A stretch of DNA of 64,000 nucleotides from Ditylenchus dipsaci (GCA_004194705.1 SADC01001192.1:292716-356715); one strand, 5' to 3'. Shown: positions 53,483 through 64,000, numbered from the stretch's first letter. The notes: generated by a model from the letters alone, not told the origin. Numbers and translations are program-made.

Positions 53483-54345
53483 TTATTTAACCGATTAAAT
53501 TGTTATATTCATTTGAATAAAGGGTCTTTATATTGTGTGTTAACTGTACTGATTGACGTTCGATAAAATGGCACCCTCAATAAACTAAATCTGCGCCCTC
53601 AGGGGTGGTGTTTATCCAGGTTTGAATTTATGGAATGGCGAGATCTGCGGATAAACATTTGCAAATACAACTATTGCGGACTCATTTTTGCAGATACAAC
53701 ATTTGCGGACCTAAATTTGCGGCAAGACTTTTGCAGAAAGACGTTTGCAGACCGAACATTTACGGAGCGACTCAAGCGGAGGGATATTAGCGGAATGACT
53801 TTTGCACCGCCACATTTGCGAACCCTAATTTCGATAGCAAGGTCATCAAACTGTGGGCAGCCGAAAGAGACCCAAGTAAGAGTGCGAAATCGTGCCCAGC
53901 TGGGGAATCTCGCAGGGAGACCCGAAACTATTCAATTTCCGGGTAATTTTATTAAATTTTCTGTTAAAGTGTAAAAAAATTACATTTTCGGTCAAAGTTA
54001 AACGCCTAGAATTGAAGTATGCCCGGTGTATGTCCAAAAACATTCCCTAGTCCTGCTAAGGTGAAATTTTTTCTCCTCGTCACGTAAAAAATCCCCCATC
54101 ATACCCAAAACTTCGTTCCCGCCTATTGTCCGACGCTTTTTTAGCACAGATTTTCGATTACCGTGAATATTGTAGTAGAGCAACTTCTCCTATTTGAAAG
54201 TCTATATCCCAGCCCAGAGCAATTATTTTTTAGGTTTAGGTGATCCAAAAACAACCTGACAGTCTCTATTACTTCACGGTAAAAACCTACAGTATTAAAT
54301 GTGACGACAAATTAATCAGAAGTCATGTACTTCGCTTCGTGTTCT
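53483..54345. other. Intergenic, TTTGCGGAC repeats; no gene
   Basis: 53640-53830 has about nine degenerate ATTTGCGGACC units. The long frame across them is a repeat effect. 54165-54275 repeats sequence also seen at 47.6 and 52.75 kb. Confidence 0.45.
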
Positions 54346-54349
54346 ATAA

Positions 54350-55065
54350 ATGCTTACCATCAATAACTATAAAGAGTGCCGTGCGAGACGAAAGAGAAGT
54401 GTCCTCCGCCAATTCAAATTCGCACATGCCAATGCGCGTACTCTACGGTGGTCAGCGGCTTTTGTGAACCATCAATGTCACGATTTTTGCCTATGCCACT
54501 TCAAAGAGGTAAAACATGCCACTGTTTTAGAAAGCGCAGATTGTGAGCTTTCAAATGACATATCGATGAGGTATTTATGACAATCATATGAAATTTTTTT
54601 GGCTCACAGAAACCATTGTGTGTTTTTTCAAAAACGTTGTTCATACAAAAAATGTACAAAAAAGTGTGGAGACGCCGTTTTTTAGTTAATGGTTGATACT
54701 ATTCGACAGAGCAAGAAAAACTGCACCAGATAGTGCTTTAAAGTAATCCAAAACCAGGCTTTTTGAATGTTAAGCAAACGTTTAAAAGCATATTCCAAAA
54801 GGCATCTTGACCTGAAACTTTGATTTCGCTACATAAATCTGAAATTCTGACACTTGATTCGAGTTCAGCATGGTCGATTTACTTAAATAACTGTCCTTTG
54901 ATTATCACAGTCACTGTCACATTTCGAATTCCGCTCGAGGCAAAAATCATTTAAATTCAAAATTTTTCAAATTTCAAATAATTTTTGTCTCGAGCGGAAT
55001 TTGAAATTTGATAATGATTGTGATAATCAATTGACAGTTTTTCAAGTAGTGATCCGACTCCCAAC
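54350..55065. repeat. Copy of the 28-31 kb foldback family
   Basis: Shares CCATCAATGTCACGATTTT, GACATATCGATGAGGTATTT and AAAGTGTGGAGACGCCG with that element. 54890-54965 pairs with 54970-55045 (CTCGAGCGGAATTTGAAATT). Related half copy at 55870-56055 in inverse orientation, so the two may be the arms of one larger element interrupted by the pogo-like MITE at 55446. Confidence 0.6.
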
Positions 55066-55445
55066 ATGGTCTGATCTACCTCATCAAATAGTCAGCTTCA
55101 CTTCGAAAAATGGTTTAATATACTGAATCCTGCGTACTACCACCTAGATAACACTAGCTGAGGTAACAGCATACAATTAACAACTGGGTATCACCATGCG
55201 AATGACTCGAGTACGACCTGAGTATTACACTTTAACCGGTCAAGGAGGGTAGAAGGGAGTTGTTTATTATTTCTAAGTTGCATCCATGGGTATCACTATC
55301 TAATTTTAACTAACTAGGTTGCCACCTGAGCTCTACCATGTAAGCACCACCAACTTGGTATTACCATTCAGACCCACTGTCTGAAGGCCTCGACACTAGT
55401 ACCAACACGTGGATATCTCTTGATCTCACCCCACTACAATCTAAG

Positions 55446-55633
55446 TACAGTCGACGCTCTCTATAACGACGCTCTTTAAAACGACCCGCTCCCTATAACG
55501 AACCGGAAAAAAACAGCTATTTGGTCACGAACGACCTCATTTACGTCAAAACGACGCTCTTTATAACGAAGCTCTCTATAACGACTCGGTTTAGCCGGTC
55601 CCTTGAGAGTCGTTATAAAGAGCGTCGACTGTA
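55446..55633. repeat. Pogo-like MITE with CTCTNTATAACGAC units
   Basis: TACAGTCGACGCTCTCTATA ... ATAAAGAGCGTCGACTGTA. The body repeats GCTCTTTATAACGA in direct and inverted orientation five to six times. About 188 bp, flanked by TA. Confidence 0.8.
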
Positions 55634-55779
55634 CTACTTTCTCAGTAGTAATCTATCAGGCATGTGTAATACTTCCGTACAACTATCTGAATACCGTGTA
55701 TGGTATATATTTCAGAATTAGTTGGACCCGTCATCAAAAGTTGAGTGTGAAAAATTTTGGCGCCAATTCAAATTTTAAG

Positions 55780-56395
55780 GGTGTCGGCTTATCGAGGGAA
55801 ATTTTCTTTTATGCGGACCGGCTTGGGTGTCGGCTTATCGAGGGTGTCGGCTTATCCAGGTTCGGCTGTATACTTTTGAACCTTTGCTAAACACTCAAAA
55901 AGCCTGGTTTCAGATTACTTTAAAGCACTATCTGGTGCATTTTTTCTTGCTCTGTCGAACAGTATCAACCATAAACTGAAAAACGGCGTTTGCACACTTT
56001 TTTGTACATATTTTTGCATGAACAACGTTTTTGAAAAAAAAACACAATCGTGCGGCACACCCACAATTTCTAAAAAATTAACTGAGAAAAAAGACAACTG
56101 CTCAAAAAGTCATCTGAGAACAGGGTTCACAGATCGAAAATCGCAAAAGCAGGATTTTGTTTTCAAAAAGCAGAAATTTAAAACGAAAAACCTACAAAAA
56201 GCAGGAATAAGCTGTTGTAAAATGTTGTGAGATGTGAAAAAATTCCTGCTTTTTCACGGACAAAAAGCAGATTTTAAAATCAAAAAGCAGGAAATTCCTG
56301 CTAAAGCAGGACATCTGTGAACTCTGTCTGAGAATGAATTCAAATGAGAAATAATTTGTCTTGTCACAATTTGCTTCGCAAATAACTTTTTGATA
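55780..56395. repeat. GTGTCGGCTTATCGAGGG repeat, foldback half copy and AAAAAGCAGG repeats
   Basis: 55775-55860 has three GGTGTCGGCTTATC(G/C)A units. 55870-56055 is the half copy noted above. 56140-56310 has AAAAGCAG units in both orientations. No gene. Confidence 0.5.
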
Positions 56396-57212
56396 TTTAA
56401 AGGGGCATGTTCGTGCGCGATGAAACACAATTTTTAAAAAAGAAAAGGCGCGAACCAGGCGTGCCAGAGATTTGAAAAATATTTAATTTTGTATATGATT
56501 TTTGAATTTCGTCAAACCCAGCGATTATGTGTGCAGCGAAAGGCATGAGTACTCAACTTAACCCCTATCATTCAGTCGGGTCGGGTCCCGAGGTTGAAAC
56601 TGAGCTGTACCTCTTCGGGTGTCTCGTGATGTGAGTTTTGGATTCGCTGAGTCTTTGGTTCGGTTGTTGGTTTATGCGATGTAACTGCTTCCTGTTGGTT
56701 ATCCCTCGATTTCGGTTCAGGTAACCGAAATCGAAAATCTTGTTCACCTGACAGATCTACAAAAAAAACGAGAAAATTCGAGAAGAGGTGGCATGAAAAA
56801 TTGGATTATTACTTGTTCCGCCCTGTTCGCTATACAGAGTGTGCAGCCACGCACAAATAGAAGCCGAACCAAAGGCAAATCTAAAACTCGACAGAAAACC
56901 GAAATCGAGGGATAACCAACCGGAAGCAGTTACCCGAACAAACAATCGAACCAAAGGCTCGGCGAATTCAAAAATCAAAGCACGAGACAATCCGAAGAGG
57001 TCCAGCTCAATTTCAACTCGAGACCCAACCCGGCTGATTGAGCGTGGTTAAGTTGAGTACTCATGCCTTTCGCTGCACACACAATTGCTGGGTTTGACGA
57101 AATTCAAAATTCATATACAAATTTAAATCTTTTTCAAATCTCTGGCACGCCTGGTTCGCGCCTTTTCTATTTTAAAAATTGTGTTTCATCACGCACGAAC
57201 ATGCCCCTTTAA
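56396..57212. repeat. Large TTAA-flanked hairpin, AGGGGCATG subgroup
   Basis: TTTAAAGGGGCATGTTCGTG ... CGAACATGCCCCTTTAA. Arms of ~370 bp include GGCGCGAACCAGGCGTGCC, GCAGCGAAAGGCATGAGTAC and the inner AATCGAGGGATAACC. The longest member of the family here, with a non-palindromic ~80-bp centre near 56760-56840. Confidence 0.8.
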
Positions 57213-57719
57213 TATTGGCAACAGAGCAACAAAATTTGAATACTATACGATATAAGATAAATAAACTTTAATAAATCCCATATCTTGTTGGTAATGTTGA
57301 TGTCAATAATTTAAATGTTCTTACAAATAATTGTTTGTGGGAGAAATGAAGTTGTAGACAATTGATTCGGCAATTTTATTCGAACTTCCTAGCTAATCAT
57401 TTCTAACTACACTTCACTGTACAAACAACCAAACAAACAAACAACGGAACCATTGTTTAAAACTAAGGTTGTTCATGGTCGGTTAATTATGCCCTGTTCA
57501 GTTTAAGAACAAAATGGTTTGTTTAATCCGACAAACTTTTGATTTTTCAAGTCTTCCAGGGGATATCCACCTACGCGAGAGGTATCTACCCTAGGTTTCA
57601 GACTCCGGGTAGGAAAATGGCGGTTTTGTCTTAACAAACCCGAATGTCCAAAGAATATGGGGTGTGAAAAAAAAAGTTTGATTTTAATTTAGACTAACAT
57701 TTAATTTTTAAGCCAGCCA
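57213..57719. other. AT-rich intergenic sequence, no gene recognised
   Basis: Nothing supported beyond an AAACAAACAAACAAC patch and a GGTATCTACCC-type motif shared with 16.7 and 58.8 kb. Confidence 0.35.
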
Positions 57720-58740
57720 AAGGGATAAGTGATCGTCCACTTGGAGCAAAATTTTTCGCCGGACTCCCTTATTCGGTGTTCTCCCAAAAGCACCCAAAAC
57801 ATCTTTTTTCGATGTTTTAGCACTCTTGACGTGTGGAAAACCAGTTTTTAGGGCGCGGCCGATCATTTTTTGAGAAAATTTTCACTATTTACCTCAGGGG
57901 ACCAAGGTAAAGGGTACTGAAGGTTACCTGGATTCCATATTTTTAAATTTCACCTTATTTTTCTCACTTGAACTTGGCAAAAAAGACTCTTTAAATGCAT
58001 TTTTAATCAAGAGTTTTGCTCGAAATTATGTCTAAGGTAAGTCTGTGCGCGCATCTCTAACCAACCAAGCCCCCTGCGCCTCCTTCGGGAGCGCAGGGGG
58101 CTTGGTTGCTCAGGGTTGAGATGTGCACACCCACATACTTTAGACCCAAATCACTCGAAAGTGACTCTGGATGCATGAAACAAGTATGCATACCAGAGTT
58201 TCTTTATTCGATAGGTCCCAGTTATTAAAACTGTTTAAAATATATCATTTTAGATAATCCATGTACCCACCAGTACCTTTACCTTGGTCCCCCAAGGCAA
58301 AAAGTCAAATTTTGGTCAAAAAAAAATTTCCAAAAAATGGTCGGCCGCGCCCTAAAAACATGGTTCTTCACGTTAGAAGTGCTAAAACATCGAGAAAACA
58401 TGTTTTGGGTGCTTTTGGGAGGGCACCGAATAAGGTAGTTTAACCAAATTTTATTTTGCTTTTTCAGCTTCCAAAACCTGTTTTCTGGAATAACTCGGGA
58501 TGCTGAAGATGGTTTGATAGTGGTAAAATGCCGATCTCTCGGGTATTTTGAGTATTGGGATATAATTGATTTCACCAAAACTAGATTTTACCAAAACTCG
58601 AGAAAACGGCGTTTTAGCACTATCAAACCATCTTCAGCATGCCCGAAATAGTCCAGAAAACAGGTTTTGGAACCTGAAAAAGCAAAAAAAATTTGCTCCA
58701 AGTGGACGACCACTTTGGTTTGGTTGGTTTAGACTAACAA
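57720..58740. repeat. CCAAGTGG element split by a second foldback carrying the UUCG core
   Basis: Outer parts are the CCAAGTGG family (GTGATCGTCCACTTGGAGC at 57730; CCAAGTGGACGACCACTTTG at ~58700). Inserted at ~57765-58437 is a palindrome with arms CCCAAAAGCACCCAAAACAT / GTTTTGGGTGCTTTTGGGAG. At its centre (57990-58200) is the three-hairpin core in inverse orientation, with inner stem GCGCCTCC-TTCG-GGGAGCGC-type pairing (CTCC/GGAG instead of CCCC/GGGG). Confidence 0.7.
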
Positions 58741-59456
58741 TTCAAATTCCATCCTTTTTTTAAATGCGTGAGTCTGAAAAGTGTGGATCAGTTCGTGTGT
58801 GGATCGATTCGATGTGGATCAATTCGGTGCCGCTCGATAACCACCTACCCGAGTAGTACATACCTCGGGTTTTCGGGTTTGGGTCTGTAAAATCGGGATG
58901 TTGGTCTTAACAAACCGAATTCGTAAATTTTACGAAGGCCGCTGACCACCGTAGAGTTACTTTTTTTCAATTTTTTTCCACCATCGTGCTCAGGGTGAAA
59001 TTCTGCATAAGGACATACCATCAGGACGCACAGCCGTTCCCGTGTTAATGCTGCTGCATGTGGTTACCCGGCTGAAACTATCGGGAATTCATTTGTAAAA
59101 TAAATGCATACGCCATGTGCTCCTTAGAGTTTAGCCATGAGTTATCAACAAATATTTATCACTAGGCGAACTGGCGCCAACTGGACACCACATATTGAGC
59201 ACCATCACCTGGACACCAAAATGGGTACCAAGAACTGGGTGTCAATTTTTTTTGAACTGGGTATTAATTTTGTACTGTGGTTTTGGTGAGTAAATTCGCT
59301 GTTTTGGTATTATCAAACCATGTTCAGCACATGATTTTACTTGTGGGTACTGTCAAATAGATTCATGTTCAGGGCTAAAAAACTTTACAAAAGAATCTTT
59401 GTCTTTGTCTTTAAAATTCAAAGTTTGAATAGAAATTTTTGCTCCTAATCATATTT
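58741..59456. other. Intergenic, foldback fragment; no gene
   Basis: 58935-59050 is a fragment of the 28-31 kb family (CCGCTGACCACCGTAGAGTT, AGCCGTTCCCGTGTTAA). 59170-59270 has GG(G/A)CACCAA(A/C)TGG-type degenerate units. Confidence 0.4.
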
Positions 59457-60841
59457 AGTGATGGAAATATTGAAATTTCGGGACTACCGGGACGGGACTT
59501 TTAAGAAAAAAATTTCGAGACCGGACCGGGACTTTTCAAAAATTTTGCCGGGACCAGAAAAAGTTTCGTTCGGGACTTCTAATACAGTCAACTCTCGGGA
59601 ACTTATGCCGTTGGCCCCCCCCCCTCTAAATTTTCGAATAGTAACCCAGAAACACCTTCTAAACTGGTTTTTTCTGTTCAATAAGATAAAACAAACATTT
59701 CTTATCAGTTTCTAATCAATGAAACGAACTCTTTTTTCAGAAAAAATTGACTTAAAATCGTTTAAGGTACCATGGTCTTTTCATGGTATTTTCGACTAAT
59801 CTTGGTCACATTAGATTAAGCTTAGGCTTCAGGCAAGGGTAGGCCAGCGTAGGTTAGGACGGACTCAAACATGTTTCCTTTTTTCTTCAATGTTTGAAAA
59901 GCATTTTTGAGCCCGTCCTAACGTACGCTTGCCTACCCTGGCCTAAGTCTAAATTTTTGAGCCTAAAAATTACCAAAAATACTCTAAAAAGACCATCTAC
60001 CTTTGACGAGTTGAAGTCAATGTTTTAGAAAAAAATTAGTTCTTTTGATTAGAAACTGATTAAAAATGTTTTTTTTTTATCATATTGAACAGAAAAAACC
60101 AGTTTAGAAGGTGTTTCTGGGTTATTTTTCGAAAATTTAGAGGGGGGGGGGGGCCCAACGGCATAAGTGCCAACTCTCGGATAATCCGTCATTCGCTAAT
60201 CCGTCACTCTCGATAATCCGTCACCTTCGTGACACTTTGTTTGGTTTTGCCTTAAATAAATTAGGCTAATCCGTCACTCTTGATTATCAGTCACCCCACG
60301 GCCGTCCCAAGGGGTGACGGATTATCGAGAGTTGACTGTAAAAGCATTGTTTCAAAAAACTTCATTTCACAATATTACATCACAAAAGATTTGAACGCCT
60401 GTAGTCGTATACATCCCGCGCCACCGAGAATAGCTGTTCACTTGGTACGCTTGTAGCTGGAGCTGATAAGTAGCGACGAAGCTATTTTCGCTAGCACAGG
60501 AAATGAACCTTCGTTTTTCTTTAAAAAAGTTGAGTTAATTGAACCTACTCTTTTTGAAAGACTAGAGACGAAGAAAAGACGAAAGACTTTGAAAGACGAA
60601 AGACAAGAGAAAAAATTGCACGAAAGCGAGAGATTGATAAGAAGAATAATGATAATTGGCGAAAAAGCTAAAATGTGTAAATTTCTTGACAATGAAATAA
60701 ATAAAAAAGTCCCGAATTTTTTTCGATTTTCGGGACCGGGACTTTTACTCTGAAAGTTCGGGACCACCGGGACGGGACTTTGGCAAAAAATTTCTTCGGC
60801 GGGACGGGACTTTCGGACCGTCCCGTCCCGCTTCCATCACT
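59457..60841. mobile_element. hAT-like element with GGGACGGGACTTT arrays
   Basis: Ends TAGTGATGGAA / TTCCATCACTA are inverted, followed inward by CCGGGACGGGACTTT units in both orientations. Flanks ATCATATT (left) and ATCATTAT (right) are a probable but imperfect 8-bp duplication. The plus-strand stretch 60460-60720 is open and protein-like (RKTLKDERQEKKLHESERLI) but has no recognised domain. A pogo-like element is nested at 59583-60340. Confidence 0.75.
59583..60340. repeat. Pogo-like element(s) nested in the hAT-like element
   Basis: TACAGTCAACTCTCGG at the left and GAGAGTTGACTGTA at the right. Inside, TTAGGACGGACTCAAACATG pairs with AGCCCGTCCTAACGTACG, and GTGACGGATTATC-type units cluster at 60180-60325. 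The mixture suggests two generations of related elements. Confidence 0.6.
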
Positions 60842-61199
60842 AATCATTATTTGCTCTTAATTCAATAAGGAATAGATCAATTTTCTTCCCTGGATACGAT
60901 AATGACGACAATCAGATTCATGTTCCAGTCTTGAAACTTCTATCCTAGAAGTTCTATCTTCAAAAACCTTGCAAAATAATCTTTTCTTTGAATAGAAAAC
61001 CTCAAATCTTTCCATGACAAAATTGCAAAAAGGCTGTGTCCAATAATTAAGTCAACGATATTTAGTCTTGCTTGAAGTTGTTTTCGAAAGTGCCGCTCTT
61101 GTGACGCTCTCGTTATAAATTGCTCAGAACTGAAGAAAGAAGGTTTGCCGTTCAAGTCTGATGCAAACAAAGAGGGCATCTTACTGCAAGGCCGAACGT

Positions 61200-62596
61200 C
61201 GCGAGCTTGAAGAAAGAAGTGGCAAAGCTGCTGGTGTCGCTAGCTTCCTGTTTCCAAGCCAATGGATTCCTCGCCAATAGCTGCTAAGCAAAAGAAAGAT
61301 CTTCCAGAGGCTAAGTCACGAAGAGAAAGTCTGGGAAGCTGCTTCCGTGGAGACTCCGAAAAAAGTCAATTCTTCTATCCGACCGTGCAACGAAGAAAAG
61401 ATGGCTGTGTACTTCCTTCCGCCAAATGCGATCAGTGCTCCAACACAGAACAATAAGACCAGCAGTGCCACACCGCATCTTATGATGTACAGAACAACAA
61501 CAAGAAGAAGGAAAAAGGATCTGATGACAAAGAGCAGTCCGCGCCAAAAATCTTTGCGCTGTGAGTTTCACTTTTGCAGAGGCTATTTAATAATCCATAT
61601 GACCAAACTACTTTTAGCTACATCGAAGAATTGCTATTGAGTTGAGTCTGCTTCGAATTGGGGTTCGAGCGAGAGGTGGTTCTTTCAAGAGCAGCCAATA
61701 CTCGTCGTCTCATCAAACCCGTGAAGCGGATCGGTACGCCGCATTGAGATTCATTGTCTTCACCGATCAAATCTCGTGTCGCATCTCCATGCTGCTCCTT
61801 CGCCTGGCGTCCGTTCGTCTGACCGTGGTTTCCGGAAGAGCTTATCCGCTTCGTCTGCAACTACAACGCATTGTAAACATTTTGTGGATGGGAATGGTGG
61901 CTTACGGAAGATGTTCTCTTTGGTGGTCGTCGTCTGCCGAGAAGCTATATGTTCAACTGCTTGTGGTGCTGGTCAAAGAAAGCAATGATCGTTTCTCGCC
62001 TTTCCACTGGGCCAATTCAGCAATAGTATGTCTTCCCGATGATTGTGCTTTGGCTTTCTTACTGTCGATGGCGAAGTGTTAAGCATTTGTACCTTTCCTG
62101 CCGTACCCTATCTATTTCCAGGTTCGTCTGTCTTACGAAGAATCACAAGATCTACTACCCGAGCATCCTTCTTTACAACTTCATAGGTTCGGTTGTTTGC
62201 AAATTTTGCAACATGATTATTGTTTTAATTCAGGAAGAATTCTCGGTCCACGCGGAAATTTTCGGTGCGCGTCGTTGGAAGCTCTCACCGGCTGTAAATT
62301 CTCATTCGTTGCAAGGCTCTGTCAAGATTAGAAGGTACGACTGTTTATTACGTCTTACCTTCTTCTTCTAGGATCCTATTCGTGAGTCTAAGCTTCGCAA
62401 TGCTGTTGGCTGGGAGCATCTCAAGACGCCTTGCATGTTTCGATCACTGCTGAAGATGCCAATGAACACGTGTGTGATATGAAACTTCATCGTGCCTCTC
62501 CAATATCCCAGCGCTATCTCACGCCAATGTTTTGATGACTATAAGCGACATCAGCTCATTCAATTGGCTATCATCAATGGCACTTATCGGCCTTAA
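61200..62596 (+). CDS. STAR-family KH RNA-binding protein (GLD-1/Quaking type), frame-broken
   Basis: Clear exons: 62122-62186 (KNHKIYYPSILLYNFIG), 62234-62334 (RILGPRG, the GxxG loop region, then LTGCKFSFV and GSVKIR) and 62372-62596 (DPIRESKLRNAVGWEHL, ALHVSITAEDANEHVCDMKL, ISQRYLTPM, then HQLIQLAIINGTYRP and TAA). The KH domain and the QUA2-like tail AIINGTYRP match GLD-1 closely. Upstream 61262-62025 has a Lys/Ser-rich region and possible QUA1 helices (YIEELL; KLYVQLLVVLVKE) but no certain exon chain. STAR proteins bind mRNA and control splicing or translation; GLD-1 acts in the germ line. The frame is broken near 62313, 62371, 62423 and 62531, all in short homopolymers. AATAAA at 62647 follows. 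Either a decaying copy or a gene with consensus errors. Confidence 0.75.
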
Positions 62597-62996
62597 GTTC
62601 ATCTTGTTTTGCCATTATGATGTTGTTTGGCACTGTATGTGTTCGTAATAAATGTAAATTGTCCCGTAGAGGTGTTTAGCGTGTAGTTCGTCCTGCGCCC
62701 TGTTAAATGTTCGGTTAAATTCTGATAAAAAAGGCAACCTAAAATCGATATATTAATATCTCGTCATCCCACAGGGCAGAGTGCGTGATGGTTACTATAC
62801 CCAGATTATTCCCGGGTCCCGGATCATAGATTCAGACTCCGATAGAAAATCGGCCGAAGCTTATCAAAGCTAAAATTTTTTAGCTGGAGTATAGCATCTC
62901 TGGGTGACCCAAATCAACCCAAAATCATGTTTTTTTCGACGTTTTGCACCTGATTCATGCCCAAACATGTTTATAACGGTGGCGGTCGACACCTTT
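62597..62996. other. 3' flank of the STAR gene; no further gene
   Basis: AATAAA at 62647-62652, about 50 bases after the stop, is a plausible cleavage signal. The rest is unremarkable. Confidence 0.4.
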
Positions 62997-63194
62997 TTAA
63001 AGGAACATGATTTTTTGCGCGCATTGGCTTGTGAAAAATTTTGAATGGCGGGGACACTTTTCTCTCGTCTCAAACTGTACTCTTTGGAGTCGTCCGACAT
63101 AACTATAAGAGTACCGTGCGAGAACGAAAGAGAAGTGTCCCCCGCCAATTTAAATTTCACACATGCCAATGCGCGTACTACATTGTCCTTTAAT
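62997..63194. repeat. TTTAAA-flanked MITE
   Basis: TTTAAAGGAACATGATTTTT at the left, ACATTGTCCTTTAA at the right, with GGCGGGGACACTTTTCTCTC pairing with GAGAAGTGTCCCCCGCC. Shares its GAGTCGTCCGACATAACT centre with 31.5 kb. Confidence 0.7.
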
Positions 63195-64000
63195 AAAAAA
63201 TTCTTGAATAAAATTTGACCTCTTGTCTTGGGCGGCCAAAGTAAACCAACTTGAAAGTTTATCCAGATACCCTAAAAAATATAACTACCGTATGTAATGG
63301 TTTCTATTGTGATGAAGATTTGATGGTTCACTAACGATTTTGTTGATTGTTGAAGGGGCAGTGTATCTCTTGTCCGTATCTGGTTGCGCATGAAAAATGT
63401 TTTAATTTAAATTAAAACCACTTTCGGAGTTGCTCGTTTCGAATCCCCATTGCGTGTAAATTTATTTTTTTTCACATGTTTTTTGACATCTACAAAAATA
63501 ATTGTCAGGATTTTTGTGAAACGGCCAGATTATCAGGCAAGATTCCACAAGCTAATAGCTAAGCTAACAGTAATAACCAGGAATAGGAATTTGACTTTCA
63601 TCCGAAAATCGGTAATTTCTGTAAATCAAGCGATCCCAGCTAACCGATTTTTGAAGTATTTTTGAACGTTACTGTCTATTTCTATTCGATGTAGAGATTT
63701 TTTTTAGGGTACCTTGCCGTATTTCTCTAGAAAATGGCTAAAATGAAATAGACGGATAGATAAAATAGACATAAACCCAAAATATTTAGTTTCTGGCTGA
63801 CTTCGCAAATTCAACGCAGTTTGTTTACTGAAAAAGCAACCCCGGAATATTTTCCAATCTTTTCGATATTTTTTTGCATAATTCAGCTCCAATCGCTGAA
63901 GACTGCGGTTTACATCCAGAGAGATTCGAACCAACAACCTGCGAAAGTGGTTTTGATTTGAATTTAAACGTTTTCCATGTGGGACCAAATACGGACAAGA
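63195..64000. repeat. Inverted repeat with tRNA-like ends, truncated by the window edge
   Basis: TCTTGTCCGTATCTGGTT at ~63369 and its inverse, CAAATACGGACAAGA, at the window end bound ~630 bp. AAACCACTTTCGGAGTTGCT with TTTCGAATCC at 63416 pairs with GATTCGAACCAACAACCTGC at ~63927. As at 35 kb, the inverted ends carry a B-box-like GGTTCGAATC. No gene inside. Confidence 0.6.

Noticed and set aside
14924..62596. Programmed ribosomal frameshifting (as in Euplotes) to explain the frame breaks
   Set aside because: There is no shared slippery motif or stop context; breaks fall in different homopolymers, and some need two bases.

Overview
The window looks like genomic DNA of a nematode. It is AT-rich and intron-containing, with about five recognisable multi-exon genes in a dense bed of transposon-derived hairpins. 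The evidence is a ligand-gated channel of the nematode orphan type with a six-cysteine ShKT module, a nematode-style small tyrosine phosphatase, a STAR/KH protein closest to GLD-1, and spliced genes for RAD23 and CRELD. Splice acceptors are looser than the strict Caenorhabditis TTTTCAG (TTTAG, TTGAAG, TTAAAG and CTTAAG all occur), so a nematode outside that group is likely. The species cannot be fixed from the sequence.

Layout. 0-4.5 kb: repeats only, including a terminal-inverted-repeat element carrying a MADF-like domain. 4.5-10.8 kb, minus strand: an eight-exon Cys-loop-type receptor subunit with an N-terminal ShKT domain; one intron is filled by a mariner-like element that itself holds a ~790 bp palindrome. 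11-14.6 kb: MITEs and a foldback element. 14.9-19.4 kb, minus: RAD23 (UBL, UBA, XPC-binding, UBA). 19.4-22.4 kb: nested inverted repeats. 22.4-27.3 kb, minus: CRELD, with two possible last exons, one encoding two membrane segments and one an acidic soluble tail. 27.6-31.1 kb: a double foldback with ~1.2 kb arms. 31-42 kb: nested MITEs, a GC-rich hAT-like element with a perfect 8-bp target duplication, a 51-bp minisatellite (37.1-38.45 kb), and matryoshka palindromes. 42.5-44.2 kb, plus: a protein tyrosine phosphatase. 44.7-61 kb: further hAT-like, pogo-like and TTAA-flanked elements plus one small possible gene. 61.2-62.6 kb, plus: a STAR-family KH gene.

Three of the genes (CRELD, RAD23, receptor) lie head to tail on the minus strand, several kilobases apart. 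CRELD proteins are ER factors known to help acetylcholine receptors mature, so a CRELD gene 12 kb from a divergent receptor of that superfamily is suggestive, though it may be chance.

A technical signal cuts across all genes. At about eleven places the conserved reading frame breaks by one or two bases inside a short homopolymer, while splice sites and codons on either side are intact. Restoring homopolymer length repairs every gene and makes exon phases consistent. I read these as consensus-sequence indel errors rather than pseudogenes. The STAR gene has the most and is the least certain. Exon borders were assigned by eye from splice signals, phase continuity and family conservation.
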